From Asterias rubens (taxonomy: Eukaryota; Echinodermata; Asteroidea; Forcipulatida; Asteriidae), in contig NC_047078.1 of assembly GCF_902459465.1 (NCBI RefSeq), forward strand, positions 3,868,333-3,932,332: a stretch of 64,000 nucleotides of DNA, written 5' to 3'. The notes beneath the pieces are model-generated. The model was not told the DNA's origin and searched no databases. It worked only from the letters and a program-made list of their open reading frames with translations. The position numbers and the translations under genes were made by a program. Below are positions 1-12,479 of the stretch, one piece after another. Numbering within the stretch: position 1 is the stretch's first letter; every line of letters begins with the position of its first letter.

Positions 1-36
1 AGAGAGTAGCAATTGATCTTATTTAAGAATATAATC

Positions 37-432
37 TTAAAGGCACTGGACACTATGAGCCTATTGGTAATTACTCAAAATAACTTGGTAACAAGCAATG
101 GAGAGCTCTTGATAGCATAAAACAACGCGGGCAAACGGCTCCCTCAGAAGTAACGAAGTTTTCGAGATCAAACAAGTACTTTTCCCACTTAAACATTTGA
201 ATTTGATTCCGAGACCTCAGAGTTAGATTTTGAGCTCTCGAAATCAAGCATCTGAAAGCACACAACTTCGTGTGGCAAGGGTGTTTTCTTCCCCCATTAC
301 TATCTAGCAACTTCGACGACCAATTGAGGTCAAATTTTCACAGGTTTGTTATTTTTTATGCATACATGTTAATATACACCAAGTGGAAAGACTGGTCTTT
401 GACAATTACCAAAAATGTCCAGTGTCTTTAAA
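37..432 (+). mobile_element. Foldback repeat family A, full copy
   Basis: About 390 bp with inverted ends: it opens TTAAAGGCACTGGACAC and closes with a degenerate reverse complement, AGTGTCTTTAA. In the middle is a second palindrome in which GAGACCTCAGA is answered by GAGCTCTCGAAATC. There is no coding capacity, so it behaves like a non-autonomous MITE-type element. At least ten related copies lie in this window. Confidence 0.8.
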
Positions 433-2227
433 CCTTTACAGGATTTGTATAATATACAAAGGTTCGATCTGTACTGTTTGTTATTATACTTCCGTTTTAT
501 ATACATCCAGTCTTCTGAGTACAATTTAACCTTCCCTTTAAAATGGTTATCATATTATGTGGTTGCGAAAAAAATGTAGGGCAAAATTGCCAACGATGGG
601 CTCCAACGCTTGTAATTTAAATTAAACTGTGGAAAAGTGTCTTCCCTTGGGGTTTAATTGTTGCTCATTTTGTGAATCAAAGCTTCGGGAACGGTTTGTT
701 CCGCCCTGTCGAGTCCTGTCTCATAAAGATGAAACTGCTTACGTGCCGAGCGTGGTGCTGCCGCGAGCTGGAGGGGCAAGCTAGGAACGGATATGGTTCA
801 ATTTGATTTCTAGTTTGGAAACTGTGTCGAGAAACAAGCATTTTTGTTAATCATTGGTGATTGTCGTGACTCAATGATAATGGGAGAACTTGGGGAGTTT
901 TTTTTTCGCAGTGAAACAGATGCATTAAGTCGGCCATCTTTGGTGACAATTAAATTTATTTGATGCAAACGACTTTGCTGGAATATTAGACGTGATTGTT
1001 GCACTGGAATAATCCCTAATTAATGCGTCAATCTGGAAGTTGAAGATGAACATAATTTTGTTAAATCTCCCACTCTTAATGAGTGAACGCTTTGCAAACT
1101 TGAACTCAAACTTATTAATTCAAAAAAGTACAAATATTGTGATGTTTTTTACCATTTTATTTTACAAAAATGCTTCAGAAAAAGGCACTTAAATATTAGT
1201 CACATTTATTTTTCCTAAATCCTTGTTGGTTTGATAATATAGATCTAACTATCAAATTATACCAGAATGTCATATTAAGAGGTTACACTGCTCTAAAATT
1301 TACGCCTCAGCAAAGCCTAGTTTTTGAAAATACCCAAAGTCTATATAACAAAATTAAAAATAATAATAATACAAAAATCCTTGAGATGTTTGATGGCACC
1401 TCACGCCTTCTCACAGAGTAATTTACAAGTCCAACCCGGACCATCATCCTTAAAAAAAAATGGAAATTACAGTCCATCAAAAAGAGGGTTTAACGCTGTT
1501 TAATCACCATAGCATGCTGCTTTTCCTATCAGTGGACTCAACTTGCAGTAGACTACGTGTATCCAATTCTAATCAAAGCATATTTCTCGCTTCCGTACGG
1601 GTGATATTGAGAGCCATGGGCCATTGCTGTTAATCCATCCTTTAAATAGCCCCTCAGGGCTGGTAGGAAATAGAAGACGACGGTATCAGTGACACTCCCA
1701 AACACGCATTTAACACAGCTTCACACGCACGTGTGTTGAAGGTTGTTTGGGATTTTTTTTTTTTGGGGGGGGCAGGAATGGTGTTTCCATGTGTAAGCGC
1801 CGTTTCACCCGAGATGAGATATTTTCTGAATTTGTATAACATATTTTGTGGATGTTCAGAACTGGTGATTAAAAAAATGAAGGGAGTATACCATTTCTAG
1901 AAAATCCAGCCTGATTATTATTATTATTTTTGTTTTACTTGGATTAAAACCAAATTACATTCAGAAGTTGGAGGAAATTCTTTCAAATGATTACAAAATT
2001 AAGATAATTTCTTTCTTGTTGTTGTGCATTAAAACAAATATAGCAATGTTTGACGTTCAGAACTGGGGCTGGAACGTTTTGGAATAACTGTGTTTGCCAA
2101 ATCACAATGAGCCCTCTCTTATATGCTAATTCTTGCAATTGCATTATTCAAGGCCGAATTTCTCAATCCAAGAAAAAATATTACACTCGTGGACTAAAAA
2201 ATCAACAAAGATTTGAAGTTATTTGTG

Positions 2228-2593
2228 TTAAAGGCAGTGGACACTATTGGTAATTATTCAAAATAATTATCAGCATAAAACCTCACTTGGTAACAAGTAA
2301 TGGGGACAGGTTGATGGTATAAAACATTGTGAGAAACGGCTCCCTCTGAAGGGAAGTAATTTTCCACGAATTTGATTTCGAGACCTCAAGTTTAGAACTT
2401 GAGGTCTCGAAATCAACCATCTAAAAGCACACAACTTCGTGTGACAAGGGTGTTTTTTCTTTCTATAATATCTCGCAACTTCGACGTCGAACTGAGCTCA
2501 AATTTTTACAGGTTTGTTATCATGCATATGTTGAGATACACCAAGTGAGAAGACTGGTCTTTGACATTTGCCGATAGTGTCCACTGTCTTTAA
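2228..2593 (+). mobile_element. Foldback repeat family A, full copy
   Basis: Same architecture as the copy at 37-432: TTAAAGGCAGTGGACACTA at the left, GTGTCCACTGTCTTTAA at the right, and a central palindrome of GAGACCTCAAG against CTTGAGGTCTC. The termini are better preserved than in the first copy. Confidence 0.85.
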
Positions 2594-3106
2594 CAGACAA
2601 AGGCAATAAGGCCTAAAGGTACTGTTTATCTTATTTTTTTTCAATGTGCAAATGTAGATTTTGCACATGAAACGCGTGCAGTATGGCTGATTATGTACAC
2701 AGCGTTCTGACTTGAAACATTCCTGCATTGCAAAGTGTGTGTGCCATCACACCGATCAAACATAGCCTATGTACGTATGTAAATCGCACATTAAAACCCA
2801 CACAGGCACTCATATCTCTTTCTGCACATACATAAATAACAGTAAGTGCCGAGTAGTCTATATGCAAATACCTGGCAATACTTATCATTGCAAATAACTT
2901 GCACATTGTTTTTTTTTTACAGTCCGAGCCGGGCCTTCACGACCTTGTAAGCTGCTGAGGCGGAGACGTCCAAAAACAAGCAATTTCAATCTTGGAGCTT
3001 CATAAAAAAAAAATACTTAGACTCCATTCCGCTGCCAAATATTTTGTTGATTAATTTGGACGGTGCGATGATATATTAATTAAAAACCATCCAGCAGCGG
3101 AGCGTG

Positions 3107-3140
3107 TGACGTCACCTCAGCGAGAGCCGCGCATGCGCGG
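3107..3140. promoter_or_regulatory. CRE plus NRF1-like palindrome in a GC-rich patch
   Basis: TGACGTCA (3107-3114, perfect CREB/ATF palindrome) is followed 12 bp later by CCGCGCATGCGCGG (3127-3140), a 14-bp palindrome containing the NRF1 consensus GCGCATGCGC. The surrounding 250 bp are clearly richer in G+C and CpG than their neighbours. Such pairs are typical of CpG-type animal promoters. No transcript start can be seen, so an internal promoter or enhancer of the Dscam-like gene is inference. Confidence 0.35.
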
Positions 3141-3340
3141 AGTAGCACCTGGGCGCTAATAGAGTGCCAATCGCTCAGTGATCGATATTTGCTGGTTGCG
3201 CTGGTACTAATGACTAGTGCAGCGCATCAGATCCTAATCGATAAGTTATGTATCGGCTGGATCCGAACGTGACTAAAGGAAGACGATATCATAAACATCG
3301 TCTGAGACCTTGACAGTCTACACTGTGGCTATAAAGTGCC

Positions 3341-3755
3341 TTAAAGGCATTGGACACTTTGGGTAATTACTCCAAAATAATATTTAATTGCATACAAACC
3401 TGACTTAACCTCTCTGTTTTATGTTAATACAGGATTACAGAAAATAATTACAGATTATGCTATAACACTTGCATTTTATCCAATTACTCATGAAAAGTGC
3501 TCCTTTAAATGCATCGGACACATTTAGTAATTACTCAAAACACATTGGCATAATCACTTACGCTACTTGATTATGAGCAATGTGGAGCTGTTGATCTATA
3601 GTATAAAACATTGTGAGAAACCCCCTATGAAGTAACGTAGTTTTTGAGAAAGAGATAACTTCTCACTAAAATATTTGAATCTCAGAAAGACTTCAGGCCC
3701 GAAGCTTTTCTCATGCATCTGAAAGCACATCGGCAACAATAGTGTATTTTGTGGT
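3341..3755 (+). mobile_element. Foldback repeat family A, broken copy
   Basis: A left end (TTAAAGGCATTGGACAC) at 3341 runs only about 70 bp. After about 95 bp the family restarts at 3504 with a diverged left end and continues through the 'ataaaacattgtgagaaac' block to the 'ctgaaagcacat' block near 3730. The right terminus is missing. Confidence 0.6.
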
Positions 3756-4130
3756 GCAGGTCTTAATTTTGAACCATTATTCCATGTTGTTTTAAAACGT
3801 GTTCATTGTTGTTCTCCTATTTTTATATTTCTTTTGTGTTTTTTTTTGGCTATGTGATAAATGCTTAAACTGATAATATTGAGCTCTTTCTATTTAAACA
3901 ACTGCGGGTCGTGTTGTCATGCCAATCGATAATCTATGTAAACATTTCCACAGATTTGTTTACTTTAATAGTTTGCTATTATCTTCATCATCAACATACA
4001 GTGTCAATTCTCTTGGCTTATTTTTTAGCTTGGTGAACTGATCACGAAACTAAGAAGAGTTTTACATCTTTCTTCATGATTACATGGTCATGGCCAGTTC
4101 ACTTCATCTTTGCGTGAGTCCCTTCCTTCA

Positions 4131-4476
4131 ACTTCTTCTAACCCTTTTCACTTCGCTCATTTAGTAGCCCCTTTCATACGAGAGCAATTTAGCAAGGGTC
4201 ACTTGCTAAATTGTAGCAAGGTCGTAACATTACCTCGTGTGGCCCCCATCACCAACAGGGTCACAAGAGTCTGCCGTGACACCCAAAACTACGACGACGA
4301 CAACTTCTTCTAACCCATTTTACTTCATTCATCCAATAGCCCCATTCATACGAGAGCAATTTAGCAAGGGTCACTTGCTAAATTGTAGCAAGGTTGTAAC
4401 ATTTTACCTCGTGTGTCTCCCATCACCAACAGTGTCACAAGAGTCTGCCATGACACCCAAAACTACGACGACAACG
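4131..4476 (+). repeat. 172-bp tandem duplication carrying a 12-bp hairpin
   Basis: Two direct copies start at 4131 and 4303. Each contains a perfect inverted repeat, CAATTTAGCAAG, five-base loop GGTCA, then CTTGCTAAATTG. Both copies also share the segments 'catacgagagcaa' and 'acacccaaaactacgacgac'. Overlapping short frames read through the duplication, but no protein family is recognisable. Confidence 0.8.
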
Positions 4477-5762
4477 GGGGACAAATGTCCGTGCGCCATG
4501 ACCGTCAACACTGCGGATAACGACACTTCTTTTGATTTCAATTTTAATTATTATACATTTTCCTTAATGATTCATGTCTATAGGGAAACCGCAAAACAAA
4601 ATGGTGCAGTTTCTCAAAATTCGTAGTCTGCCAAACGTGGGAATTCGATTTTCCCCCATTGTACGCGTTTGCAATATTCATTCCCATCCGAAGCCCTTCT
4701 GTTCTCCGGTAAAAACTTCCCAAGCAAATTCTGTGCCACAAATTCTGTGGGCCATTCCGAAAAGAACGTGCTCCAACTCCACAACGCAGTAAGAAAACAC
4801 GACCTCTCTACTAATAAACAACGACCATCAAAATAATAATTAAGTGAGAGAAAATGATCCTTTAATAATGGTAGATATCTTCCGGTCGGTCGGTTTTCGG
4901 GTATTGTTTACCATCGATCCCCCATCAACCAGATACCCTTGCCGTGGTGCGGTCCTGGCGACGGGGCGGGCAACAAGCAGCGGCTGGCGGTCTTACAATA
5001 CCATGCCATTCATTGCCATCGTGAAGACACCGGACAATTTGGGTGTTTAATTAAAATGTTGGTTTTTGCTGGATAGTGACGGCTGGAATTGAGTTAGGCC
5101 TGCTGCAGTGCGGTATCTTCTTTATGACATGTCGCGGTAATAATAATTTATGAGAAAATTTAGACCATTGTTTAGATGTATATTACCGTTTCGTGGGAAA
5201 CAATTGACTGATTGTGTGATTCAACAGAGAACCATTGTTTTCGTCAAAAGCCCAGAAAAAAAAATCATGGATTCTTGTTTAATATTATTCTCACGGCACT
5301 TTGAATGGTACAATTCCATTGTCACTTATCAAAGGATTAATTACTTTACGTTCTTTCATTTTTACACCAGATGAGAGCTGTTCATGCATTTACACTCTAT
5401 AAAATGATAATAATAATAATGTGTGTGTTTCCTATAAGTTATTTGCGGTAGTTAAACATCAAATAAACAAGCGAAATAATAGCGTAATTTGTTATTTTGT
5501 TATGGTGTAATACAAAGACTGATGTAATAAACATTATTCCACAGCGGTGTTAAAATTAACATGTGTGTACAAAACAATAGGTGAAAGAGTGAAAAGGTCC
5601 TGAAAATTCCGAAAATCTTCCAGCGATAGTAGACTCAAAAGCAAGACAAGTTCTCAAAAGAACATAATCTACCCAGCAATCAGAATGGAAATACAGTTAA
5701 CGCAAACCAAACATAATGATAATGTCTCTGTTTAACTTTTTATAAAATAAAATAGCACTTAC

Positions 5763-6098
5763 CCGCATTAGCTCGTATTGTTGGGCTTCGTATAGACCCA
5801 ACGCGGTTCCGTGCAATACACCTATACGAAGCCTCATGCACGGCACTGACGTAATCATCGGGTAAAAAAGGCGGGAAAGTCAAAGTTCCATTTTCGGTCA
5901 CGAGGCGCAAGTTCTCCACCTCAACGACCGGGCTATCGTCATCGGCTAGAATCCATTGGACAGTGGGTGTTGGTTGACCGTAGGCGGAGCATACGAGTGT
6001 GGCACCGCTATTGTGAGCGAAGTCGACACGGGGAGGGGGGACTGAGACGAACTGGGGGCCGATGAGCTGTGTGAGCTCCCCAGAGACGATGTGAAAAA
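5763..6098 (-). CDS. Dscam-like cell adhesion molecule, exon 2 (Ig1 domain)
   Basis: A 336-bp exon (phase 1 in, phase 1 out) bounded by a CAG acceptor at 6101-6099 and donor GG|GTAAGTG at 5762. It encodes one complete Ig domain: Cys in LVCSAYG, Trp in TVQWIL, a glycosylation sequon in ENGT, then YRCIARN. The pattern NGTLxFPPF...DY..AVHEA.YRCIARNRVGSIRS matches the first Ig domain of Dscam proteins closely (known family signature). Dscams are type I neuronal adhesion and recognition receptors. The preceding exon at 21942-22056 ends in the matching phase, and the junction codon G|TT reads Val. Later Ig and FN3 exons would lie beyond the left edge. Another Dscam/sidekick-like member cannot be excluded, but the Ig1 match favours Dscam. 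Confidence 0.85.
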
Positions 6099-6182
6099 CT
6101 GCAAAGTAAATCAAAACCACGTCAAGATTATGACAAAATTCAAAATACGAAACTGAACGAAACTCGTTAGTGAGCTCATCGT

Positions 6183-6327
6183 AGACCTTTTCACAAATAC
6201 CCATTGTGCGAGCGCTAACTGTTAAATGAGGTGCATGCTGGTCTAGCTAGCGCTCAATCTTGATCGCTAGCTAGACCAGCATGCAACTCATTCCACGCAT
6301 GTTTGCGAGTATTTGCGATAAAGGTCT
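6183..6327. mobile_element. AGACC-type foldback MITE (145 bp)
   Basis: Ends AGACCTTTTCACAAATACC and its imperfect complement in 'agtatttgcgataaaggtct', with almost the whole element folding back, including GGTCTAGCTAGCG against CGCTAGCTAGACC. Same family as 20475-20624 and as the insertion in a 5S gene at 40271-40420. It sits 85 bp upstream of the Dscam-like exon 2 acceptor. Flanks are CGT and ATG, so no clean target duplication survives. Confidence 0.8.
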
Positions 6328-7303
6328 ATGGTAAAGAGGTAAAATAAAGGTTGAGCACCTCCACGCGAGCTGTTCAAAATTCAAGTAACAAAGCGATGGT
6401 ATAAGTTTAATGGGGATTTATGCTTTTGAGCACAGCTAATTTTAGGTGGGGCCACTGTATTGAAAACTAGAAGTCATAAACAGAGAAACCGGCTATAGGC
6501 ACCAAGAGAGAAAACAAATTAAATACAAATCTCAGCGACTCAACCAATGAACTGATAGAATGTTTAGCCTAAATAACCCGTCCCATAAAACGTCCAGTCT
6601 TTCCCAACGCAAACAAAATTCACGTGGGTATTTTGCTCTATTCATTGTAAATTTCTTCTCGTATTATAACTGGGGTTTCTACGAGAAAACAGCGATGAAT
6701 GATTTGTGGAAACAACGCAAAGAAAACAGAAAAACCATGTCAACATCTCTTTGATAATTGCATCTTTGTTCTGCAAATACAACGTTTCGAAATGTTTCCT
6801 TCATATATCTTTTGTGAAAACAGGTAATGAGTTTTACGTTGTACAGAAGCCAATGGTCAGCGTTGAACTTAAATGTGTACTTATCATAGAATAAGGTGCA
6901 AAGTATACATTACTTTCCAGACATTATAGACAACATCCTATTTTATTCGTGTTTATTTTGCTGTGGTGAAGCCGCAAGTAAACAGACAAAATAATAGCAG
7001 GGTTATTACTTTTTTATGAAGTCGAAATATTACGCGCTCGCGGGCATTGTCCTTGTGATCGCGCGTTGTTAAAATGAAGACCAAACGAGGAATAATTATG
7101 CTGGTACATACAAATGATTATTGCAAGGTCTGGTGACAGAATCATTATAATTTCTCTAGAAGTGCCTTCACTTTGTGCTATTAAATTCAAAATTGTCAAT
7201 GCTACTTCAATATTATCGTAACGCCTTGAACTAAAGTTCAACTTGTCAAGGCAGGCTATCACGAGCCTTTCTGGTTCCATTTTAAACACAAACGTAAAGC
7301 AAC

Positions 7304-7685
7304 GTAAAGCCATTGGACACTTTCGGTAAACAGTATTGTCCAAGGCCCACACTTTGTGTATCACAACTTATATACTTATATATAAAATGACAAACCTGTG
7401 AAAATTTAGGCTCAATCAGTCATCGGAGTCGGGAGAAAATAACGGGAAAACCCACCCTTGTTTCCGCACGTTTCGCCGTGCCATGACATGCGTTTAAAAT
7501 AAATCCGTAAATCTCGATATCGAGAATTGATATTGTTTTAGTGTTTTCTCAAAAAGTAAAACATTTCATGGAATAATATTTCAAGAGAAGTCTGTCACCA
7601 TTACCTTCTGTAAACCCTGTAAGTTATTTGTAAATCTGTGAACTTATAATTTTTTTCTGTTTCGAAAGTGTCCAATGGCTTTAAA
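7304..7685 (-). mobile_element. Family A relative with GCCATTGGACAC ends
   Basis: The left end AAAGCCATTGGACACTTTCGG is answered at the right by CGAAAGTGTCCAATGGCTTTAA. The interior has the family A block 'acaaacctgtgaaaattt' in minus orientation. It looks like a subfamily with altered termini. Confidence 0.6.
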
Positions 7686-7686
7686 T

Positions 7687-7785
7687 GCTTAACAGCTTAT
7701 GGTTACCAGCCACAATACCATTTCACATGGGCCGTTTGTGACTAGTTTCCTGGCTATTTTTGCTTAGCAGGAAAACATTATAAGC
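7687..7785 (+). repeat. Family B (AAGCAG-type) repeat, partial
   Basis: Contains the family B core 'ggttaccagccacaatacca ... actagtttcctggcta ... gcttagcag'. It directly abuts the preceding family A element. Confidence 0.5.
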
Positions 7786-8831
7786 GCCTATAGTCTGCCA
7801 GTGCTCGATCCCTTCAGAGACTAAGCGCACGCTTACTCCATCGAACTATTGTTAACAGTTAGTTTCATAATCGGGTGATATATTTTTTGGGTGAACACAA
7901 CCCCTTTCAGTTGTCTAAACCGTTATAGGCCGCTTTTAGGCCGAATAAAACAAGTGCCGAGTCATTTAGAAGTATTTTTTAGCACACTCTGTGTGGCTAT
8001 TGGTGCACTTGATGGACAGCGTAAAAATTATTTTTTCTTTCACAAACAGTTTTGTTGTCAATTTTGCTAAGAATTTTGTTTCTTCAGAAATTGTCATACG
8101 TCATAATACGGAGCAAGTACGCAATACATCGATTGTATTGATTAAGAAAAACTAGATCACATTGGCGTGAACAATACCATGGCCTTTGTTTAATGGAAGG
8201 TGACGTCTACTCTATGTCATTTTAATGACAAATTTACGACCATAGTATTTCACACAGGAGCTTGTTTTCAAATCAGTATCATGTGCGATCGGGACAATAG
8301 ACAAAAATTATTGTATGATTATAAAATTGATGGTTAATAAATGGCGCTTGTGCTCGATTTTATTTTACTGTAGTAGGGGCTACATGACAATTAAAATTGT
8401 ACTTGTTCCAAAGTTCTATGAATGCTTGCAATTTTAAAGATTGTATGTAAATATATATATAGTAGATCCTATTTTAAAGAAAAATATGATCTTTGTTTGA
8501 TTTTGTTTTCTTTCTCGTTCTTGATACCACGTACTACCTGTACCATGCACGTTTTGTGTTAAGTGATTACATGTAATTATTTTGTGGCTACTTCTTTCGC
8601 ACATCAACTCTCATTGCAAAAATGATCACGATCTGGAAATACTGATAACAAGAAAGATTGTTGTTATCAAACAAAATGTAGATTTCCGGCAAGATATGTT
8701 TCTTAATGCGTATAATACCTCCCGGGCTTACAGTCAGGCGCAGTGGTTAGATGTTATTCACTTTGACAACAGAACCACGACATGTGTGATAGAAATGACA
8801 GGTCGATATTGCAGTAATGAAACTAATTTCA

Positions 8832-8960
8832 CAGAGCTGCTTCGGCACAAAAAGTAGCTAAGCACATCAAAATTATGCTGAGCAAATAAGGTTACCAGCC
8901 AAACTACCATGTCAAATGTACAATTTGTGACTGGTATCCTGCTCATTTCTGCTTAGCAAT
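8832..8960 (+). repeat. Family B (AAGCAG-type) repeat
   Basis: 'agagctgcttcggcac ... gctaagcac ... ttaccagccaaactacca ... gactggtatcctgctca ... tgcttagca'. The outer parts are inverted relative to each other, giving a foldback of about 130 bp. The best-preserved copy is at 21449-21625. Confidence 0.6.
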
Positions 8961-9166
8961 GTTTGCAAAACCCAACGTATGCTAACCCTCTTTTACTCAA
9001 TCCAAAGTATACATCCGTATGGACTGCAAAGGGGGTAACCCTGTTTCAGCCCTTGGAGTAGGTGGCAACGGCCTCTCGAAGAATACAAAAATTGTAGCCC
9101 ACACCTTCAAGTGGCCTTCAGGCCTTGTGTGTCTGGCGAATTGCATTAAAACAAAAGCATTGGCAC

Positions 9167-9500
9167 GGTAATGTTTGCAAAACCTATTGTCACTCTTATG
9201 TCTGTCTCATTTATTTATTTCTTTGAATAAAGATAATGTATCTTCGGGCATGCTTTACCGTCTTTCAATCAAGACAAGGTAGCTGTCTCTGACAGGGTAG
9301 AGGGTAATGTTTGCAAAACCTATTGTCACTCTTATGTCTGTCTCATTTCTTTCTTTGAATAAAGATAATGTATCTACGGGCATGCTTTACAGTCTTTCAA
9401 TCAAGACAAGGTAGCTGTCTCTGACAGGGTAGAGGGTAATGTTTGCAAAACCTATTGTCACTCTCTTGTCTCCCCATTACCTTCTTTGAATCAAGATAAT
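9167..9500 (+). repeat. Tandem repeat, 132-136 bp unit, about 2.5 copies
   Basis: Units beginning GGTAATGTTTGCAAAACC start at 9167, 9303 and 9435. The first two are nearly identical, differing by a 4-bp indel in 'tctcatttatttatttc' versus 'tctcatttc'. The third decays after about 70 bp, and a further degenerate unit starts near 9645. Non-coding. Confidence 0.8.
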
Positions 9501-10865
9501 GTACAGTGTGGCAACATCTGCACAAAAAACGTATTTTGTATGCTAACCCTCTCTTTCAGCGCATTTGAGCAACTTTCGTGGGCATATGGCGCTTTGTAAA
9601 TGCTGTTATTAGAATTACTACTCAAGACATGGTAGAGAATTGACGGTTACGTTTGCAAAACCTATTGTCACTTTTTTCTCTGTCTCATTTCTTTCTTTCT
9701 TTGAATAAAGATAAAGTAGGCCTACAGATATGGTGACAACATCAGCAGAAGTTCTGCTTCGGGCATGCTTTACTGTCTTTGAATCAAGATAAGGTTGGAT
9801 GCAGCATCGACAATGTTACAAAGAGTTGCTGCCGAAGGGTCTTAGATCTCTTTGTTTCAATACAAATATTGCCAGGGTAGTCCAAGTATGAAATAATTGT
9901 TCTCATATAGCTTCGTATAATCGTATAGAAGGCCTTTTTGTATAGCATTTGCTTAATATTCAAATCCAATTTAATCCAGTTCAAAACTCACATTTATTTA
10001 TTACCATACTTCATGAAAAAGGTACACAAAGCCATAACAATAATTTATAAAGAAGTAACCATTCAACTAACAGGACTTTCTTTCTGAATGTTTTTATAAA
10101 CTCAGCGCCTCGATTATACCTTTGTTTGGTAGATACGTGCACTATATAAGACTTTTAAAAGGGCAGAGAATATCTTAATGAAGTATGACGGCATCGAAGG
10201 TCTCACTTGTCGTGAGACACTGTTTTATACTTTTGAAGCTGGATGGAGAGATGACAAATAATATTTGCTTAAAGCTGTTGCGCTTTGGCAGCTCGATAAT
10301 AATAATTGGTAATGATCTGTCAGGAAATGGTTATGTAACAGCATTTCTTATTGGTAGAAACTCGCCGCTCACTCGTTAGTGTTCTCCTAAAATGATACAA
10401 ACCAACCATTGCTCTTACTAATCTAAAAAGAATGTTGACCCCCAAAAAACTAAGACATCAATAAATGCGCCACCAAATGAGAAAAAATGCCCAGACGTTC
10501 CTCTGAATTAGTCATAATCAGTTGCAATTACGGTTTGAATAATGGAGCGCTATATTGGAAGGCTATGAGTAATATATACACAGCGGGAACCAGGCATGAG
10601 AGAAAGATTGTTGGCTTTTCGGACAAATTAATCACATCGGTGGAGTTGTGAAGGGAAAACCTCGATGCTCGTTGACTGCCCTGGGAATCCTGATTAGGGA
10701 GTATGTTTGGGTATTAGTGGCGTCCAATTAGAGTTGAACGCGGCACAGCATGCAAGTAGTGGGTGATCTATAAAATTATTGTCTGTAATATTGAACGCAG
10801 GGAATTGGTGAGTGGGTCTGTATCGGTGGTACCGTTATGATCAAAGCACGCCACAATTGTATAGG

Positions 10866-11026
10866 TCTGCTTAAGCAGACAATATTGCTTAAAAAATGTT
10901 CTGCTTAGTAGAAGTAAACAGGATACCAGTCACACATTGTACATGTGACATAGCAGATTGTAATCTTTTTCTGGTAAGCATAATTTTGTGGTGCTTAGCT
11001 ACTTTTTGTGCTTTAGCAGCTCTGGG
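10866..11026 (+). repeat. Family B repeat with inverted ends
   Basis: 'tctgcttaagcagac' at the left and 'gctttagcagctctg' at the right, with 'ggataccagtcacacattgt' and 'ggtaagcataattttgtgg' inside. A chance frame runs through it and should not be called a gene. Confidence 0.6.
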
Positions 11027-11197
11027 AAAATTGGTCAATGGCCTAACTGCAGAGAATCGGCGCTTACGGGAGCAGGGAATTCTGCGCTTACGTCGAGCGT
11101 ATTTCATGAGTTCCAGGGAGTATGGATTGTGCACGTGCATGCACTGCCCACACTACTAGGCATTTTTTGCTTACACACAAACTCAACGCTTGCAGAG

Positions 11198-11397
11198 GGC
11201 CCAATTTCATAAAGCCTGTAAGCACAAAAACTTGCTACAGACAGGCACAGACACAAATTTCTTTAAAAAACAGATTACCAGCCAACATTCCATTAAGTTA
11301 ACATTGTCTTGACTGGTACCCAACTAATTTTTCGCTTAGCAAATCATTTGTTTAAGCAGTATTTTCTGCTAAACAGCTTTATGACATTTGGCCCAGT
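11198..11397 (+). repeat. Family B repeat with GGGCCCAATTTCAT end
   Basis: Starts GGGCCCAATTTCATAAAGCC and ends with its near complement 'agctttatgacatttggccc'. The core 'taccagccaacattcc ... gactggtacccaac' is shared with other copies. Confidence 0.65.
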
Positions 11398-11607
11398 TAG
11401 CGGAGAATGGTGATCATAAGCGGAGAACTCGGCTATAAGCAAGTCCATGAAATTTTGCACAGGGCTGTGGCTGACTGTACATGGAATAATAAACTCACAC
11501 CCAGTTACTTTACGCGCGCAACCTCCCTCCATATCAAATCTGCCGACAGCGCGCGTGCTCGTATCTATCAACCCATTCGTCTGGTGCAGTTTTATAGCTC
11601 CAAAATT

Positions 11608-11650
11608 GGGGGGGGGGGGGGGAGGGGGGGTTCTGAGTCCCCCCCCCCCT
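11608..11650 (+). repeat. Poly-G / poly-C run
   Basis: G15-A-G7, ten mixed bases, then a C run. The short frames here are artefacts of the homopolymers. Assembly length is likely unreliable. Confidence 0.9.
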
Positions 11651-12479
11651 TCCCAACTGTCAAAATAAATTAGTCCAGTGTGCGTTAAGTCGATGTTCAA
11701 AACTGAGTGATGTATAATTTCCAACATCGTAGCGTCACGGACAACTCGAGTTAGCCCTAACTAATTAAGTCCAATGTTTGTAAAACACACATCTATCATA
11801 AATTAACGAGTACAATTTAAATTACCATATTTTTATGTCCCCTGCATACATAATGAATATTCACTGCGGCTACGGTCCCTTTAAAAAGTCATTTAGTTTA
11901 ACACGATGCACGCGCGATGGTCTGAAGGCAAACCCAAACGCGTAAACACCCTCCCAAAATCGCCAAATTAATTTCACCATAACTCACAGCGGGACCCGTC
12001 TTCGTGGCGTCTTTCTAATTAGCTCAGGCAACTGCTTGCTGATTTGTTTTTGTTTTTACTACTAGCCTAAATATTCTGATTATAACTGATTGGGAAGGGT
12101 TTTGGTGGAGTTGGTTTAATTTGCAAACAAAAGGGGAGAAAAAGAACAGCTTATTGTTGTGCATTGATATGCAGATGAATTCAAATCTTATAATCTACAG
12201 GAACAAAATGGAAGCGGTGATGCATGGCTAGAAATCATGCATCTTAGGTTGACATGTTGCTTGCACCAGAGTAAAACTGCACAGTTATTATACATTTAGA
12301 TACCGTTATTGTTGTTATAGAATTCGGCGCACCTTGGATAGGCGCAACTTTTGCAAAGTATTATGCAGTATGATTGCTAGGTGTTGTGTCTCTCATCACT
12401 TTCGAGTGAGTGAGGCATAGTCCAATAACCATTATCTCCTTCTTTTCTTCTTGTTTTTTTTTTTTTTTTTTTAACAAGC

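Larger units (their letters stand above)
1..5762. other. Dscam-like gene, intron following the Ig1 exon (partial)
   Basis: Minus-strand sequence downstream of the Ig1 exon, so it should be intron 2 of the Dscam-like gene. I found no second Ig exon here. It holds foldback repeat copies (37-432, 2228-2593, 3341-3755), a 172-bp tandem duplication (4131-4476) and a GC-rich patch with CRE and NRF1-like sites (3107-3140). The short open frames look like chance. Confidence 0.5.
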
